Positions 1 through 8,108 of a stretch of DNA of 63,824 nt are shown here, in pieces. The position numbers and the translations under genes were made by a program. The notes below the pieces were generated by a model. That model did not search any database, was not told the origin of the DNA, and worked only from the letters and a program-made list of their open reading frames with translations. The stretch's first letter is position 1; each line of letters opens with the position of its first letter. The stretch is from Lachnospiraceae bacterium (GTDB lineage Bacteria; Bacillota; Clostridia; Lachnospirales; Lachnospiraceae). Location of the stretch: positions 1-63,824 of the forward strand of contig JAFXAZ010000009.1 of NCBI GenBank assembly GCA_017521985.1, written 5' to 3'.

Positions 1-270
1 AAGTTTGTGGAGCAGCGCCAGTCATCCTATGAAAATATTATGAGCGAAAAAGGTATCCTGTATCGTATGAATCGCTCCATACAGGTAGAAGGAGCCTTCG
101 GAGTTCTAAAAAAGGATTATGAATTCCAAAGATTCCTAATGCGTGGGAAAACAAAGGTAAAACTTGAGATTCTTTTATTGTGCATGGGTTATAATATCAA
201 TAAACTGCATACTAAAATCCAGGGTGAACGCCTTGGAAAATACCTACATCCGGTAAAAACTGCATGCTAA
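1..270 (+). pseudogene. C-terminal end of an IS1182-like transposase (5' end outside window)
   Basis: The reading frame is open from the first base, so the gene starts upstream of the window; the GTG at 7 is not a convincing start. The visible 90 residues carry the usual C-terminal pattern of DDE transposases of the IS1182 type: EGAFGVLKKDYEF, then RGKTKVK, then a GYNINKLHTKIQ tail. The catalytic Glu would be the one in EGAFG. Whether the full gene is intact cannot be judged. No second transposase gene or clear terminal inverted repeat is visible downstream. The family assignment comes from the motif pattern only. Confidence 0.65.
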
Positions 271-309
271 ATTTAAAATAAATCGTTAGCCTTATTAAAG
301 TACGCAAAA

Positions 310-352
310 AATCCAGGAATCCCAATCTTTTTAAAAGATTAGGTCCTGGATT
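310..352 (+). terminator. Long hairpin after the transposase end
   Basis: AATCCAGGA (310-318) pairs with TCCTGGATT (344-352), and the inner arms CCAATCTTTT and AAAAGATTAGG pair with one bulge, giving a long near-perfect stem. A T-rich stretch (CTCTTTGTTT) follows. It could be a terminator for the transposase gene or part of the insertion-element end. Confidence 0.6.
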
Positions 353-502
353 CTCTTTGTTTATGGAATACTGTCAGAATAATTTTAATAATCAATCATT
401 CTGCAACAGCCCCTTTTTTGTGCAGGTTAATTTTCACTAGTAAAAAGCATAATACAATGATATAATAACAGTGTATTGATTTCACATAAAGAGGATTGAA
501 TT

Positions 503-1165
503 ATGAACATATTTGATATTATTGGTCCGGTCATGGTTGGACCTTCAAGCTCACATACTGCAGGCGCATGCAAAATAGGTTATGTATCCAGAAAGTTAAT
601 GGCGCAGCCTATTGTAAAAGCAGAGATTTTTTTGCACGGTTCCTTTTTATTAACCGGCAAGGGACATGGTACCAATCTGGCACTGGTAGCAGGTTTGCTT
701 GGTATGAAGCCGGATGATAAGCGCATTCCCTATAGCTTTGAACAGGCAAAAAAGGAAGGAATGGATTTTTCCTTTGGTGAGGTGGATTTAAAAGATGTTC
801 ACCCCAACTCTGTGCTTTTAAAATTAACCGGTGAAGATGGCAGGTATCTGGAAATTGTAGGAGAGTCTGTAGGAGGTTCCGTAATAAATATTGCCAGTAT
901 CAATGGACAGGCGGCGAATTTTTCCGGGGATTATCCTACCCTTATTATTCAGAACAGAGACTTGCCGGGGCTGGTGGCAAATGTTACCAGCGAGCTTGCA
1001 AAGCGCACTATAAATATTGCCACCATGAAGTTAAATCGTTCCACACGTGGAGAAAATGCGGTCATGATTATTGAGTGTGACCACGAGGTGTGGGATGCGG
1101 CAATTAAGTGGCTCAAGGAGTTAGAGGGCGTGATAAGCGTTACGTATTATAGTTTGGAGAATTAG
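503..1165 (+). CDS. sdaAB: L-serine ammonia-lyase, beta subunit
   Basis: This is the small subunit of the iron-sulfur L-serine dehydratase that deaminates serine to pyruvate in the cytoplasm. The N-terminus reads NIFDIIGPVMVGPSSSHTAG, the family signature with the SSSHTAG serine-binding motif. The C-terminal third (about residues 148-220, from YPTLIIQNRDLPGLVANV) is an ACT-type domain. The length of 220 residues is normal for the two-subunit form. The start is set by AGAGGA about ten bases upstream. The alpha subunit begins 9 bases after the stop, so the two form one transcript. Pyruvate from this reaction would feed the PPDK at the far end of the window only in a general metabolic sense. Confidence 0.96.
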   Translation: MNIFDIIGPVMVGPSSSHTAGACKIGYVSRKLMAQPIVKAEIFLHGSFLLTGKGHGTNLALVAGLLGMKPDDKRIPYSFEQAKKEGMDFSFGEVDLKDVHPNSVLLKLTGEDGRYLEIVGESVGGSVINIASINGQAANFSGDYPTLIIQNRDLPGLVANVTSELAKRTINIATMKLNRSTRGENAVMIIECDHEVWDAAIKWLKELEGVISVTYYSLEN

Positions 1166-1173
1166 AGGTTGAT

Positions 1174-2049
1174 ATGAGTTTTTCTACTTTAAAAGAAGTG
1201 TTAGAATATAGCGAAGCAAAGAAGGTCCCTTTTTGGGAAGCAATAATTTTGGATGATATGCGTGAGCGTGGTGTGACAAGAGGAGAGTCATTTGAAACCA
1301 TGCGTGGTATGTATCAGGCCATGCGTATGGCGGATGAGGACTATGAAGCAGACCTTCGTTCTGCCAGCGGTATGGTTGGCGGAGATGGTGCCAAGCTGGA
1401 GGCATTTAGTCAAAAGGAAAATCGTCTGGTGGGAGATTTTCTTACCTCTGTTATGGAAAAGGCTGTGAAAATGGGAGAGTCCAATGCTTGTATGAAGCGA
1501 ATTGTGGCGGCACCGACTGCCGGTTCCTGCGGTGTTATCCCGGCAGTGCTTTTAAGCTATGCAGAGAAGAGAGAAGTCAGTGAAGAAAAGATGGTGGAAG
1601 CACTTTTTGTGGCGGCAGGTATCGGTGAGGTAATCGCTACCAGTGCCAGCATTTCCGGCGCAGAGGGCGGCTGTCAGGCAGAAATTGGTTCTGCCAGCGC
1701 CATGGCAGCAGGTGCGGTGACTTATCTGGAAGGCGGAGACAATGAGGCTATCGTGCATGCAGCGGCTCTTGCGCTCAAAAATATGCTGGGTCTTACCTGT
1801 GACCCGGTAGGTGGCTTGGTAGAAGTACCGTGCATTAAGCGTAATGTTTCCGGCGCAGTGAATGCTGTTATTTCTTCTCAGATGGCTATGGCGGGCATTC
1901 GAAGTGCCATTGTTCCGGACGAGGTAATTGACTCTATGCGCCGCATTGGCAAGCTGTTGCCATCCTGTTTGAGGGAAACCAGTCAGGAAGGATTGGCAAT
2001 TACTCCTTCCGCACAGCAGGTTACCAAAAAATTAGCTCAAAAAAGTTAA
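1174..2049 (+). CDS. sdaAA: L-serine ammonia-lyase, iron-sulfur-dependent, alpha subunit
   Basis: This is the catalytic subunit that carries the 4Fe-4S cluster. Candidate cluster cysteines lie in AGSCGVIPAV, in GGCQAEIGSASAMAAG and in CDPVGGLVEVPCIKRN, all signature stretches of the family. At 291 residues it is a typical alpha subunit. It follows the beta subunit by 9 bases with its own weak ribosome site (TAGAGGTTGAT), which fits translational coupling. No strong terminator follows; the downstream antiporter has its own promoter. Confidence 0.96.
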   Translation: MSFSTLKEVLEYSEAKKVPFWEAIILDDMRERGVTRGESFETMRGMYQAMRMADEDYEADLRSASGMVGGDGAKLEAFSQKENRLVGDFLTSVMEKAVKMGESNACMKRIVAAPTAGSCGVIPAVLLSYAEKREVSEEKMVEALFVAAGIGEVIATSASISGAEGGCQAEIGSASAMAAGAVTYLEGGDNEAIVHAAALALKNMLGLTCDPVGGLVEVPCIKRNVSGAVNAVISSQMAMAGIRSAIVPDEVIDSMRRIGKLLPSCLRETSQEGLAITPSAQQVTKKLAQKS

Positions 2050-2081
2050 AAATTTGTATAAATAACTGTTAAATGTAACCA

Positions 2082-2110
2082 TTGTATTTTGGAAGTTATG
2101 GACGTATAAT
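2082..2110 (+). promoter_or_regulatory. Sigma-A-type promoter of the antiporter gene
   Basis: TTGTAT (2082-2087) and TATAAT (2105-2110) are separated by 17 bases, 36 bases before the chosen ATG at 2146. Confidence 0.6.
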
Positions 2111-2145
2111 GTACCCGGATTTTGAAGAAAAGTGAGGAGTATGTT

Positions 2146-3444
2146 ATGAACATAATTTTAATTTGTTTAGCACTTGCCCTGATTGCAGGGTTATTAATGT
2201 CACGTTTGGCAAAATTAGTGAAATTGCCGGCTGTAACAGCGTATCTGGTAGCAGGTCTTATATTGGGACCGTTCTTGCTTGGCAGACTTGGTGTACCGGG
2301 GCTTGGTTTTAATACATTAGAGGACGTAGAAGCCTTAAAGATTATCAGCCAGGTTGCTTTAGGTTTTATCGCCTTTGCCATTGGTAATGAATTTCGTCTT
2401 GCCCAGTTAAAGAGCATGGGTAAACAGGCTATTGTGATTGGTATTTTACAGGCGGTAATTACCACGGCATTAGTAGACGTGGCATTAATTGGTTTACATA
2501 TGATAAAGCCGGATTTGATTTCTATTCCGGCAGCAATTACCTTGGGTGCCATTGCAGCGGCTACTGCACCGGCAGCTACCTTGATGGTAGTTCGTCAGTA
2601 TAAGGCAGACGGTCCGCTGACCAAACTTCTTTTAATGGTAGTTGCCATTGATGATGCAGTAGGTTTGGTATTATTTTCTGCATCCTTTGGTATTGCCAGT
2701 GCATTGGAACGCGGCAGTGTCAGTGTAGTAAATGTAGTATTGGAGCCGGTATTGGAAATCGTACTTTCCTTAGTATTAGGTGCCATTGCAGGTGTATGTC
2801 TGCACTGGTTGGAACGATTCTATCATTCCCGCAGTAAACGTATGTCTGTGTCTATTGCATTTGTATTACTGACCGTTGGTATTTCTATGATAGAGTTTGA
2901 AGTAGGTGGTGTAAGCTGCTGTTTCTCCCTTTTATTAGTATGCATGATGATGGGTACGGTATTTTGTAATATTTGTCCGACTTCCGAGGAATTAATGGAT
3001 CGTGTGGACAGATGGACAGCACCAATCAGCATTTTGTTCTTTGTGTTATCCGGTGCAGAGCTGAATTTGAAGATTTTAAAGAATCCTGCAGTTCTTTTGA
3101 TTGGGTTGGTATATATCGTTGCACGTTCAGCCGGTAAGATTTACGGTGCATACGTAAGCTGTGCCATGACACACTGTAATGAGAAAATTACAAAGCATCT
3201 TGGCATTACCTTGCTTCCGCAGGCAGGTGTTGCTCTTGGTATGGCTATGACCGCAACCAATCTTTCTGATGGCAGCGTGATTCGAAATGTAGTATTATTA
3301 TCCGTGCTGGTATATGAACTTGTTGGTCCTACCTTGACCAAGCGTTCTTTGATTGCAGCAGGTGAAATTAAGCCGGAAGGAAGAACCAGCGCACGTACAC
3401 ACAATAAACCGCTGGAAGTTCTTCACAAGATTACCAAACATTAA
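2146..3444 (+). CDS. CPA2-type cation:proton antiporter
   Basis: This is a membrane protein of about 432 residues with roughly 12 hydrophobic segments, resembling the Na+/H+ exchanger domain of the CPA2 (KefB/GerN-like) family. Visible family features are an early LVKLPAVTAYLVAGLILGP segment, a conserved VAIDDAVGLVLF stretch whose paired aspartates match the ion-binding site of CPA2 carriers, and LPQAGVALGMAM near the C-terminus. The ATG at 2146 is preferred over an in-frame TTG at 2122 because GTGAGGAG ends six bases before it. There is no C-terminal TrkA-type nucleotide-binding domain. The transported ion cannot be told from sequence. Confidence 0.88.
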   Translation: MNIILICLALALIAGLLMSRLAKLVKLPAVTAYLVAGLILGPFLLGRLGVPGLGFNTLEDVEALKIISQVALGFIAFAIGNEFRLAQLKSMGKQAIVIGILQAVITTALVDVALIGLHMIKPDLISIPAAITLGAIAAATAPAATLMVVRQYKADGPLTKLLLMVVAIDDAVGLVLFSASFGIASALERGSVSVVNVVLEPVLEIVLSLVLGAIAGVCLHWLERFYHSRSKRMSVSIAFVLLTVGISMIEFEVGGVSCCFSLLLVCMMMGTVFCNICPTSEELMDRVDRWTAPISILFFVLSGAELNLKILKNPAVLLIGLVYIVARSAGKIYGAYVSCAMTHCNEKITKHLGITLLPQAGVALGMAMTATNLSDGSVIRNVVLLSVLVYELVGPTLTKRSLIAAGEIKPEGRTSARTHNKPLEVLHKITKH

Positions 3445-3468
3445 TTATGATTTAAAAACGGAGGATTT

Positions 3469-4830
3469 ATGAACGTTAAAGAAAATAAGATGGGTACCAT
3501 GCCTGTCAACAAATTATTGATAAGTATGGCACTGCCAATGATGATTTCCATGCTGGTACAGGCTATGTACAATATCGTAGACAGTATGTATGTTTCCAGA
3601 ATCAGCGAGGACGCATTGACTGCAGTTTCTTTGGCGTTCCCAATCCAACAATTGATGATTGCTCTGGGAGCCGGTATGGGTGTCGGTGTAAATGCAGTGC
3701 TCAGTAAGGCATTAGGCGAAAAAGACTTTGAAAAGGCCAATAAAGCGGCAGAGAACGGTATCTTTTTGTCTGTGATAAGCTTTGTAGTGTTTTTCTTTGT
3801 GGGATTGTTTGCAGTAGACCCGTTTTATATGTCACAGACCACAGACCCAGAAATTTTGCAGGCAGGTCATGATTATCTTACCGTAATATGCTGCGCAAGT
3901 ATTGGTATGTACATGCAATTCATTTTTGAGCGCCTTATGCAGTCCACAGGTCGTACGGTGTATTCTATGATTACACAGACCTTAGGTGCAGTTATTAATA
4001 TTGTGCTTGACCCGATTTTGATTTTTGGTATGTTTGGTATGCCGGAAATGGGTGTAAGGGGTGCAGCAGTTGCTACGGTTATTGGTCAGATTATCGGTGC
4101 TTTTGCAGGCTACATTTTAAATATAACCAAAAATCATGATATTCGTATTTCCTTTAAAGGCTTTAGACCGGACCTTGGTATGATTAAAGTGATTTATGTG
4201 GTTGGCGTGCCATCCATTATTATGCAGGCGGTTGGTTCTGTGATGAACTATGCCATGAATCAGATTTTGATAGGATTTACCTCCACAGCAACGGCGGTAT
4301 TTGGTGCATATTATAAGCTGCAAAGCTTTATCTTCATGCCGGTGTTTGGTTTGACAAATGGTATGATTCCGATTATTGCATTTAACTATGGTGCAGGAAA
4401 CCGCAGCCGAGTTGTTAAGACCATTAAGTCCAGTGCCATTCTGGCAGTGTGTATTATGGCCACCGGTCTTATGGTTATGCAGATATTCCCGACACAGCTC
4501 CTATCTATATTTAATGCGTCAGAGCATATGCTGAGCATTGGCGTGGTAGCACTCAGACTTATCAGCTTAAGCTTTGTATTTGCCGGATACTGTATTATCA
4601 TGGGTTCCGTATTTCAGGCGCTGGGCAATGGGGTATACAGTATGATAATTTCTATCGTGCGTCAGATGGTAGTACTTCTTCCGGTTGCATACCTGTTTTC
4701 ACTGACAGGTAATCTGGACATGGTGTGGATGGCTTTCCCAATTGCGGAATTATTTTCACTGACCTTGTCTACCGTGTTCTTAATTAAAATCAATAAGAAG
4801 ATTATTTCTAAGATTGGTACAGAATCTTGA
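3469..4830 (+). CDS. MATE family efflux transporter
   Basis: This 453-residue protein has twelve predicted membrane segments in two related halves (starting near PVNKLLISMALPMMISMLVQAMYNIVD and near MIKVIYVVGVPSIIMQAVGSVMNYAMN). It is a typical MATE (NorM/DinF-like) antiporter exporting cationic compounds with Na+ or H+. The first half carries the usual VDSMYVS stretch after helix 1. A GGAGGA ribosome site precedes the ATG. It lies 24 bases after the antiporter gene and is probably cotranscribed with it. The substrate is unknown. Confidence 0.93.
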   Translation: MNVKENKMGTMPVNKLLISMALPMMISMLVQAMYNIVDSMYVSRISEDALTAVSLAFPIQQLMIALGAGMGVGVNAVLSKALGEKDFEKANKAAENGIFLSVISFVVFFFVGLFAVDPFYMSQTTDPEILQAGHDYLTVICCASIGMYMQFIFERLMQSTGRTVYSMITQTLGAVINIVLDPILIFGMFGMPEMGVRGAAVATVIGQIIGAFAGYILNITKNHDIRISFKGFRPDLGMIKVIYVVGVPSIIMQAVGSVMNYAMNQILIGFTSTATAVFGAYYKLQSFIFMPVFGLTNGMIPIIAFNYGAGNRSRVVKTIKSSAILAVCIMATGLMVMQIFPTQLLSIFNASEHMLSIGVVALRLISLSFVFAGYCIIMGSVFQALGNGVYSMIISIVRQMVVLLPVAYLFSLTGNLDMVWMAFPIAELFSLTLSTVFLIKINKKIISKIGTES

Positions 4831-4855
4831 CAAAGCATGTCAAACATGTTAGAGT
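4827..4855 (+). promoter_or_regulatory. tRNA-Leu promoter overlapping the MATE stop codon
   Basis: TTGACA (4827-4832) and TAGAGT (4850-4855) are 17 bases apart, and the tRNA begins 31 bases after the -10. The -35 box contains the TGA stop of the MATE gene, a tight packing of two units. Confidence 0.55.
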
Positions 4856-4885
4856 AACAAAGTGAGTTGTAAAAAATAAACTTAT

Positions 4886-4967
4886 GCGGGTGTGGCGGAA
4901 TTGGCAGACGCGCCAGATTTAGGTTCTGGTGTCAACCGACGTGCAGGTTCAAGTCCTGTCACCCGCA
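4886..4967 (+). tRNA. tRNA-Leu (anticodon UAG)
   Basis: GCGGGTG at 4886 pairs with CACCCGC at 4960-4966 to form the acceptor stem, with A4967 as discriminator. The anticodon stem CCAGA/TCTGG encloses the loop TTTAGGT, so the anticodon is TAG (4920-4922), reading CUN leucine codons. The T arm AGGTTCAAGTCCT is standard. A short variable arm marks it as a class II tRNA. CCA is not encoded. Confidence 0.96.
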
Positions 4968-4976
4968 GGTGAAAAT

Positions 4977-5018
4977 GGTGCTGGTTTTACTGAAGTTTCA
5001 GTAAGCAGCACCTTTTTT
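4977..5018 (+). terminator. Intrinsic terminator after tRNA-Leu
   Basis: GGTGCTG (4977-4983) pairs with CAGCACC (5006-5012), with inner TTACTGAA/TTCAGTAA arms, followed by six T residues. Confidence 0.9.
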
Positions 5019-5047
5019 GTGTGCAAAGAAAAATTTGCAATTTAAAC

Positions 5048-5077
5048 TTTACACGAATAAACGTTACATGGTACAAT
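5048..5077 (+). promoter_or_regulatory. Probable promoter of the XRE regulator
   Basis: TTTACA (5048-5053) and TACAAT (5072-5077) are 18 bases apart. Downstream, TATACTAATAAATAA (from 5078) and TATACTAAATAAT (5108-5120) form an imperfect direct repeat that could be an autoregulatory operator of the encoded HTH protein; that role is inferred. Confidence 0.4.
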
Positions 5078-5140
5078 TATACTAATAAATAAAGTACAAA
5101 AGATGACTATACTAAATAATGGGGAAAAGGAGATTGTATT

Positions 5141-5503
5141 ATGCAATGTCGATTAAAGGAGCTTAGGCTCAGCAGAGGTTTATCACAAGAGGGGCTGGCG
5201 GGGCTTATTAACACATCGCAGCAAACGATTAGTCGTGTAGAAGCGGGAATTACAGACCTGGCAGCAGGTGTAGCAGTCAGGGCGGCGGATTATTTTCAGG
5301 TTTCGGTGGAGTATATTCTGGGGCTTACAGAGGAAAAGGAGAAGGTTTCATCGGTTGATAAAGCCATCCACATTTATAAACAGCATGAGGAGTTTTTTAC
5401 GGAATTCGAGAAATTAAATGCTCATCAAAAGGATGCTGTGAAAAAAATAATTCATGAGTTGCTTATCAAGCAAAGGGAAATAGAAGAACAGGAGGAAAAA
5501 TAG
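5141..5503 (+). CDS. XRE-family HTH transcriptional regulator
   Basis: This is a 120-residue DNA-binding protein. Residues about 4-62 form a classic HTH_3 (Cro/CI) domain: LKELRLSRGLSQEGLAGLI, then TSQQTISRVEAG as recognition helix, then YFQVSVEYILGLTE. The rest is a charged, probably coiled helix (HIYKQHEEFFTEFEKLNAHQKDAVKKII) ending in EEQEEK, likely for dimerisation. It is preceded by AAAAGGAG. It stands alone between the tRNA-Leu terminator and the amino acid transporter operon and may regulate itself or the downstream operon; nothing in the sequence decides this. Confidence 0.88.
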   Translation: MQCRLKELRLSRGLSQEGLAGLINTSQQTISRVEAGITDLAAGVAVRAADYFQVSVEYILGLTEEKEKVSSVDKAIHIYKQHEEFFTEFEKLNAHQKDAVKKIIHELLIKQREIEEQEEK

Positions 5504-5564
5504 ACGCTTTTTAACGGTAACAATGTATTTTCAAATGGTTTTTGGCCTATTATACAAAAATTCA

Positions 5565-5593
5565 TTGCATTTTTTTATATAAAGTGTTATATT
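5565..5593 (+). promoter_or_regulatory. Promoter of the amino acid ABC transporter operon
   Basis: TTGCAT (5565-5570) and TATATT (5588-5593) are 17 bases apart, about 48 bases before the ATG of the binding protein. Confidence 0.6.
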
Positions 5594-5640
5594 ATGCAAG
5601 TGTATTCAATATTTATACATAATATTAGGAGGAAAAAATC

Positions 5641-6486
5641 ATGAAGAAAATTTTAGTTCTCTGCTTAACATTTGTTATGGCTATGTCCGTACTTGCAGGA
5701 TGTGGTTCTAAGGAAGCTGTAACAGCAAAGGTAATTGACATCGAGCTTACAAACGAAGATTACGCTTTTGGTGTAGACAAAACACAGCCTGAATTATTAG
5801 AAAAGACAAATGCTTTTATCGCAGAAATCAAAGCAAACGGCACATTTGAAGAAATTTGCAACAAGTATTTTGGTGATGGTACCCCAACAGCAGTTACTTC
5901 TGCAAAGGAAGACCCAAGTAAGGATCAGTTGGTGGTAGCTACCAATGCTGCATTCGAGCCATTTGAATTTATGCAAGGTGACAACTACGTAGGTATTGAT
6001 ATGGAAATCGCAGCGTTACTTGCTGAATATCTTGGCAAGGAACTGGTTATCCAGAACATGGATTTTGATGCAGTATGTTTAGCTGTAGGTCAGCAGAAGT
6101 GTGACATCGCTATGGCTGGTCTTACTATCAATGAAGAACGTGAGGAGTTTGTAACCTTTACAGATTCTTACTATAGTGCTTCTCAGAAGTTAATTGTTAC
6201 TTCTGACAATACAGAATTTGATGCATGCACAGATGCTGCTGCAGTAGAAGCTATTTTAAATGGCAAGGATGACAAGGTTAAGGTTGGTGTTCAGACCGGT
6301 ACAACAGGTCAGCTCTATTGTGAAGGCGATGCTGATTGGGGCTTTACAGGATATGGCATGTCAACTATCGGCTATAAGAACGGTTCTTTAGCAGTTCAGG
6401 ATTTATTAAATGGCAACATTCAGTATGTAATCATTGACTCTGCTCCTGCTGCATGTATTACAGAAGCAATTAACGAATTACAGTAA
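5641..6486 (+). CDS. Amino acid ABC transporter binding lipoprotein, apparently circularly permuted
   Basis: This is a secreted lipoprotein that captures a polar amino acid for the permease and ATPase encoded next. The signal peptide ends in VLAGC, with Cys21 the lipidated residue. The fold is a type II periplasmic-binding (SBP_bac_3) domain, but in unusual order. The block normally found at the C-terminus (DxxLTNEDYAFGV, then LLEKTNAFIAEIK, then GTFEEICNKYFG, residues about 27-80) comes first. A short linker (81-95) leads into what is normally the N-terminal strand LVVATNAAFEPFEF. The protein stops just after NIQYVIIDSAPAA, where ordinary members still have about 50 residues. AGGAGG lies ahead of the ATG. 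It is the first gene of a three-gene operon. Confidence 0.92.
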   Translation: MKKILVLCLTFVMAMSVLAGCGSKEAVTAKVIDIELTNEDYAFGVDKTQPELLEKTNAFIAEIKANGTFEEICNKYFGDGTPTAVTSAKEDPSKDQLVVATNAAFEPFEFMQGDNYVGIDMEIAALLAEYLGKELVIQNMDFDAVCLAVGQQKCDIAMAGLTINEEREEFVTFTDSYYSASQKLIVTSDNTEFDACTDAAAVEAILNGKDDKVKVGVQTGTTGQLYCEGDADWGFTGYGMSTIGYKNGSLAVQDLLNGNIQYVIIDSAPAACITEAINELQ

Positions 6487-6517
6487 TTCGTAACTTTCAT
6501 TAGAAAAAGAGGTTTTC

Positions 6518-7228
6518 ATGGGCAATTTTGACCAGAAGGTAAATAAATTTTTAGAGATTTTCATAGAGCAAAATGGCTATGCTAAAGTGGTAGAAGGTCT
6601 TCGCAATACCATTATGATTGCAGTCTTAGGTCTGATTATCGGTATTGTAATTGGTACCGTAATTGCTGCGGTCAGAGTCATTCCAAAGTACAAGGTGCTT
6701 CCAAAAGTTTTAAATGGCTTCTGCAGTTTTTATGTAGGCTTATTCCGCGGTACCCCTATTGTGGTGCAGCTGTTGGTATTTTATTATGTTATGCTGCCGC
6801 TTATGGGCATTCGCATTTCCGGTTTGCAAGTTGCCATTTTAGTATTTGGTTTAAATTCCGGTGCATATATTTCTGAAATTATGCGAGGTGGTATTTTGTC
6901 CGTGGATGCAGGACAGATGGAAGCAGGACGCGCAGTAGGCTTAGGTTACTGGACTACCATGCTTCGCATTGTGATTCCACAGGCAGTGAAAAATATCCTT
7001 CCTACTATGGGTAATGAATTTATTGCATTGATTAAAGAAACATCTGTTGTAAGCTTTGTAGGTGCGGCAGACCTTTATGTTGCATTTAATTACATCGGCA
7101 GCAACAGTTACGAATTTATGGTTCCTTATCTGGTTATGGCCATTATTTACATTATACTGGTACTTATTATCAGTGCCGGCATCAAAATTATGGAAAGGAG
7201 CCTGAGAAAAAGTGATAGACGTAATTAA
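6518..7228 (+). CDS. Amino acid ABC transporter permease
   Basis: This inner-membrane subunit of 236 residues belongs to the HisM/GlnP family. It carries the family's N-terminal [16 protein letters not shown] helix, the [10 protein letters not shown] stretch, and the EAA-type coupling motif around [28 protein letters not shown] (about residues 131-160). Five membrane segments are expected. It lies between the binding protein and the ATPase gene, whose GTG start overlaps its 3' end by 17 bases, indicating translational coupling. The substrate is not determinable but is probably a polar amino acid. Confidence 0.94.
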   Translation: MGNFDQKVNKFLEIFIEQNGYAKVVEGLRNTIMIAVLGLIIGIVIGTVIAAVRVIPKYKVLPKVLNGFCSFYVGLFRGTPIVVQLLVFYYVMLPLMGIRISGLQVAILVFGLNSGAYISEIMRGGILSVDAGQMEAGRAVGLGYWTTMLRIVIPQAVKNILPTMGNEFIALIKETSVVSFVGAADLYVAFNYIGSNSYEFMVPYLVMAIIYIILVLIISAGIKIMERSLRKSDRRN

Positions 7229-8042
7229 TCTTAGAAAACAGTTTGGTGATGTGCAGGTTTTAAACGGTATCAGCATCAAAATTGAAAAAGGCGATATTAT
7301 GTGTGTTATCGGTCCATCAGGTTCCGGTAAGAGTACCTTCCTTCGTTGTTTAAACTGTATGGAAGACCCGACCGGCGGCAGTATTATTTTTCATGGCGAA
7401 GATATTGCTGACATGAAGGTAGACATCAATAAGCATCGTCGTAAAATGGGTATGGTGTTCCAGCATTTTAATTTGTTTAACAATAAAACCGTTATCCAGA
7501 ACATTATGCTGGCTCCGGTGTTCGTGCAGTGCCAGGATTTAAAAAAGGCAAAGCGCAAAAACAGTCTTACCAAGCTTACCAATGTATTTAGAAAGGCTCA
7601 GAACAAAAAAGAGCTTGTTCCGATTACGACTACAAAGGCGCAGATTAAGAAGGAAGCTTATGAGCATGCTATGTCTCTTTTAAAACGCATTGGTCTGGAA
7701 GAAAAGGCGGATGTGTATCCTTCTACACTTTCCGGCGGTCAGAAGCAGCGTGTTGCCATTGTACGTGCACTTGCCATGAATCCGGAGGTAATTCTCTTTG
7801 ACGAACCTACCAGTGCACTGGACCCGGAAATGGTTGGCGAGGTACTGGATTTGATGAAGGCTCTTGCAAAAGAAGGCATGACCATGATTATCGTTACACA
7901 CGAAATGGGCTTTGCCCGCGAAGTGGCTAATAAAGTCCTTTTCATCGATGAAGGACAAATTTTAGAAAGCGGAGCACCGGAGGAGTTCTTCGGCAATCCA
8001 AAGAATCCTAGATTAAAGGAATTTTTATCTAAGGTGTTATAA
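7212..8042 (+). CDS. Amino acid ABC transporter ATP-binding protein
   Basis: This cytoplasmic ATPase of the importer has Walker [10 protein letters not shown] (about residues 34-42), Q-loop FQHFNLF, signature LSGGQKQR, Walker [13 protein letters not shown] and the switch histidine in VTHEMGFA. It is 276 residues, about 35 longer than GlnQ-type proteins. The excess is a lysine-rich insert (about residues 98-140, containing [11 protein letters not shown] and RKAQNKKE) in the helical domain between the Q-loop and the signature. The start is GTG with GGAG about a dozen bases upstream, inside the permease gene. Confidence 0.94.
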   Translation: MIDVINLRKQFGDVQVLNGISIKIEKGDIMCVIGPSGSGKSTFLRCLNCMEDPTGGSIIFHGEDIADMKVDINKHRRKMGMVFQHFNLFNNKTVIQNIMLAPVFVQCQDLKKAKRKNSLTKLTNVFRKAQNKKELVPITTTKAQIKKEAYEHAMSLLKRIGLEEKADVYPSTLSGGQKQRVAIVRALAMNPEVILFDEPTSALDPEMVGEVLDLMKALAKEGMTMIIVTHEMGFAREVANKVLFIDEGQILESGAPEEFFGNPKNPRLKEFLSKVL

Positions 8043-8061
8043 AATAAGTTTATAAGATGTG

Positions 8062-8101
8062 AAAAAGGTGTCAAAATCCAGAATGGGTTTTGGCACCTTT
8101 T
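8062..8101 (+). terminator. Terminator of the amino acid transporter operon (probably bidirectional)
   Basis: AAAAGGTGTCAAAATCC (8063-8079) pairs almost fully with GGGTTTTGGCACCTTTT (8085-8101). The A run on one side and T run on the other let it serve both this operon and the converging Rpn gene, whose stop lies 8 bases away. Confidence 0.85.
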
Positions 8102-8108
8102 GCATACT

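Noticed and set aside
2046-2552. Minus-strand frame opposite the antiporter gene
   Set aside because: It is a mirror of the coding strand's codon pattern with no ribosome site or recognisable motif; the plus-strand membrane protein is clear.
4886-5140. tRNA-Leu as attachment site of an integrated element
   Set aside because: No integrase follows, and no copy of the tRNA 3' end was noticed downstream; a normal terminator and an XRE gene follow.
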